DNA of 39,118 nucleotides from Algoriphagus marincola HL-49 (GTDB taxonomy: Bacteria; Bacteroidota; Bacteroidia; Cytophagales; Cyclobacteriaceae). This document shows, one piece after another, positions 37,960 through 39,118 of the stretch (its first letter is position 1; each line of letters opens with the position of its first letter). The stretch lies in assembly GCA_001314815.1 (NCBI GenBank), contig LJXT01000017.1, positions 1 to 39,118 of the forward strand, given 5' to 3'. Below the pieces are notes generated by a model. That model was not told the DNA's origin. It saw only the letters and a program-made list of their open reading frames with translations, and did not search any database. Made by a program: the position numbers and the translations under genes.

Positions 37960-38736
37960 ATGAACGATATTGTCCTTTTTGAAAAATCTAATAGGATAGG
38001 AAAAATTACTCTTAACCGCCCCGAAAAACGAAATGCCATGAGCCCTGAATTGGTCAGTGGGCTTTTGGAAATTTTGGATCGGGTGGAGAATGAGGAGGAT
38101 GTGAAGGTGGTGATTTTGGCAGCTGCAGGGAAAGCATTTTGTGCCGGGGCTGACCTCGCTTACATTCAAAAGATGCAGGAATTTACTCCTGAAGAAAACT
38201 TGGAGGACAGTAAGCGGCTGATGAGCCTGTTTGATCGGATTTATAATTTCCCCAAGCCCATTATAGCCGCAGTGCAAGGGCATGCTTTGGCAGGTGGCTG
38301 TGGTTTGGTGACAGTTTGTGATTTTGCTTTCGCAGTGCCTGAGGCACTTTTTGGCTACACGGAAGTTCGAATTGGCTTTATTCCTGCCTTGGTCTCTGTT
38401 TTCCTTCAGGAGCAGATTGGCGCCGCCAAAACTCAGGAATTACTCCTTTCCGGCGATTTGATTTCCGCACAAAGGGCAGCAGATCTTGGAATCATCACCG
38501 AATCCGTTGAGTCAGATCATTTGATGGAAAAGGTTACCGAATTTGCTGAAAAGCTGGTGGAAAAGAATTCTGCCAACTCCATGCGTGCAACCAAACTTTT
38601 GCTGCGTAATATTCATCGGGAGGAGCGTGATCAAAAATTATTACTCGCCGCAAAAATGAATGCAGAGTCCCGCTCGCATCAGGACTGTAAGGACGGAATT
38701 GCTGCTTTTTTGAATAAGGAAACCCCCAACTGGTAA
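37960..38736 (+). CDS. Enoyl-CoA hydratase/isomerase family protein
   Basis: This 258-residue crotonase-fold enzyme has the oxyanion-hole segments AAAGKAFCAGADL and VQGHALAGGCGL, and the acidic residue of the active site probably in FGYTEVRIGFIPA. The family hydrates or isomerises acyl-CoA thioesters in fatty-acid or branched-chain amino-acid breakdown; methylglutaconyl-CoA hydratase-like activity is possible. The recQ start codon follows its stop with no gap, so the two may be cotranscribed. Confidence 0.9.
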   Translation: MNDIVLFEKSNRIGKITLNRPEKRNAMSPELVSGLLEILDRVENEEDVKVVILAAAGKAFCAGADLAYIQKMQEFTPEENLEDSKRLMSLFDRIYNFPKPIIAAVQGHALAGGCGLVTVCDFAFAVPEALFGYTEVRIGFIPALVSVFLQEQIGAAKTQELLLSGDLISAQRAADLGIITESVESDHLMEKVTEFAEKLVEKNSANSMRATKLLLRNIHREERDQKLLLAAKMNAESRSHQDCKDGIAAFLNKETPNW

Positions 38737-39118
38737 TTGGAAAAGCAGGCGAAAGATATCTTAAAGCAGGTTTTTGGGCATGATGATTTTCGTCCAGTCC
38801 AAAGGCAAGTGATCCTTTCTGTACTGGACAGTAAAGATACTTTTGCCTTGATGCCTACGGGTGGAGGGAAGTCTCTCTGCTACCAAATTCCGGCTCTTGT
38901 ACAGGAAGGAATTTGTCTGGTCATTAGCCCTTTGATTGCTTTGATGAAGGATCAAGTCGATCAGCTCAAAAGCAAAGGGATTTTGGCCCAAGCCATCTAC
39001 TCAGGAATGAGCTATCGGGAAATAGATCGGGTATTGGATAATTGTGTACACGGGAATTATAAATTCCTCTACGTATCTCCCGAGCGTCTCAAATCGGAGC
39101 TTTTTTTGGAACGATTCA
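38737..39118 (+). CDS. recQ: ATP-dependent DNA helicase RecQ, N-terminal part (runs off the window)
   Basis: From a TTG immediately after the upstream stop, 127 codons are open to the window edge. The translation shows QVFGHDDFRPVQRQVI (RecQ motif 0), Walker A LMPTGGGKSLCYQIPAL, LVISPLIALMKDQV (motif Ia) and FLYVSPERLKSELF (motif Ic). This is a 3'-5' DNA helicase of recombination and repair. An in-frame ATG does not occur before motif 0, so the TTG start is accepted. Confidence 0.92.
   Translation, partial: MEKQAKDILKQVFGHDDFRPVQRQVILSVLDSKDTFALMPTGGGKSLCYQIPALVQEGICLVISPLIALMKDQVDQLKSKGILAQAIYSGMSYREIDRVLDNCVHGNYKFLYVSPERLKSELFLERF

Overview
The window reads as a chromosomal segment of a Bacteroidota bacterium, most likely Cytophagales (Algoriphagus / Cyclobacteriaceae type). 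This rests on inference from several signs. Promoter-like TAnnTTTG boxes, the Bacteroidota -7 element, precede many genes. There are DUF4221-type and other lipobox lipoproteins, a DUF5687-type ABC permease and a LytS/LytTR pair. GTG or TTG starts are used by hsdR, phoH, recQ and probably rimO. Intergenic DNA is rich in small palindromic repeats. No rRNA and no CRISPR array were seen.

Layout. 1-464 (-) is the start of a surface lipoprotein. 827-3531 holds a MarR regulator, a YceI protein, a two-domain VOC dioxygenase and an MhqD-like esterase, resembling the mhqR/mhqO/mhqD quinone-stress genes of Firmicutes. 3564-7804 is an AT-rich accessory block with two cassettes, each a small secreted Cys peptide followed by a DUF4221-like lipoprotein. 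Each cassette is preceded by an exact copy of the first 19 bases of truA, and the intact truA follows at 7988. 7988-20470 is mostly housekeeping: truA, rimO, a lipoprotein-LytS-LytT operon, a MORN/YwqK-repeat protein, a GNAT-like protein, a PfkB sugar/adenosine kinase, a nitroreductase and an ABC transporter.

20707-31540 is a defence island built on a dispersed type I restriction-modification system: hsdR, a DUF488 fusion, two uncharacterised genes, hsdS, a dGTPase-like HD hydrolase, then hsdM. A DUF2971 stub and a toxin-antitoxin-like pair follow. An 18-codon broken copy of the hsdM start lies between the dGTPase gene and the true hsdM. A four-half-site inverted operator lies in front of hsdM, and hsdM itself appears to carry an in-frame 24-base repeat insertion.

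31541-32575 is a decayed tRNA-Leu array on the minus strand. It has one intact tRNA-Leu(CAA), a small GIY-YIG nuclease gene, at least two tRNA-Leu pseudogenes interrupted by short palindromes, a 5' fragment, and tandem 133-bp units made of tRNA 3' ends plus terminators. 32638-39118 returns to housekeeping: a monooxygenase, a SAM hydroxide adenosyltransferase, PhoH, GNAT, a beta-barrel protein with a 31-codon upstream ORF, ComEC, an enoyl-CoA hydratase and the start of recQ.

The strongest candidates for undescribed biology are the palindrome-invaded tRNA-Leu array with its nuclease gene, the cassettes that duplicate the truA start, and the rearranged RM/dGTPase locus.
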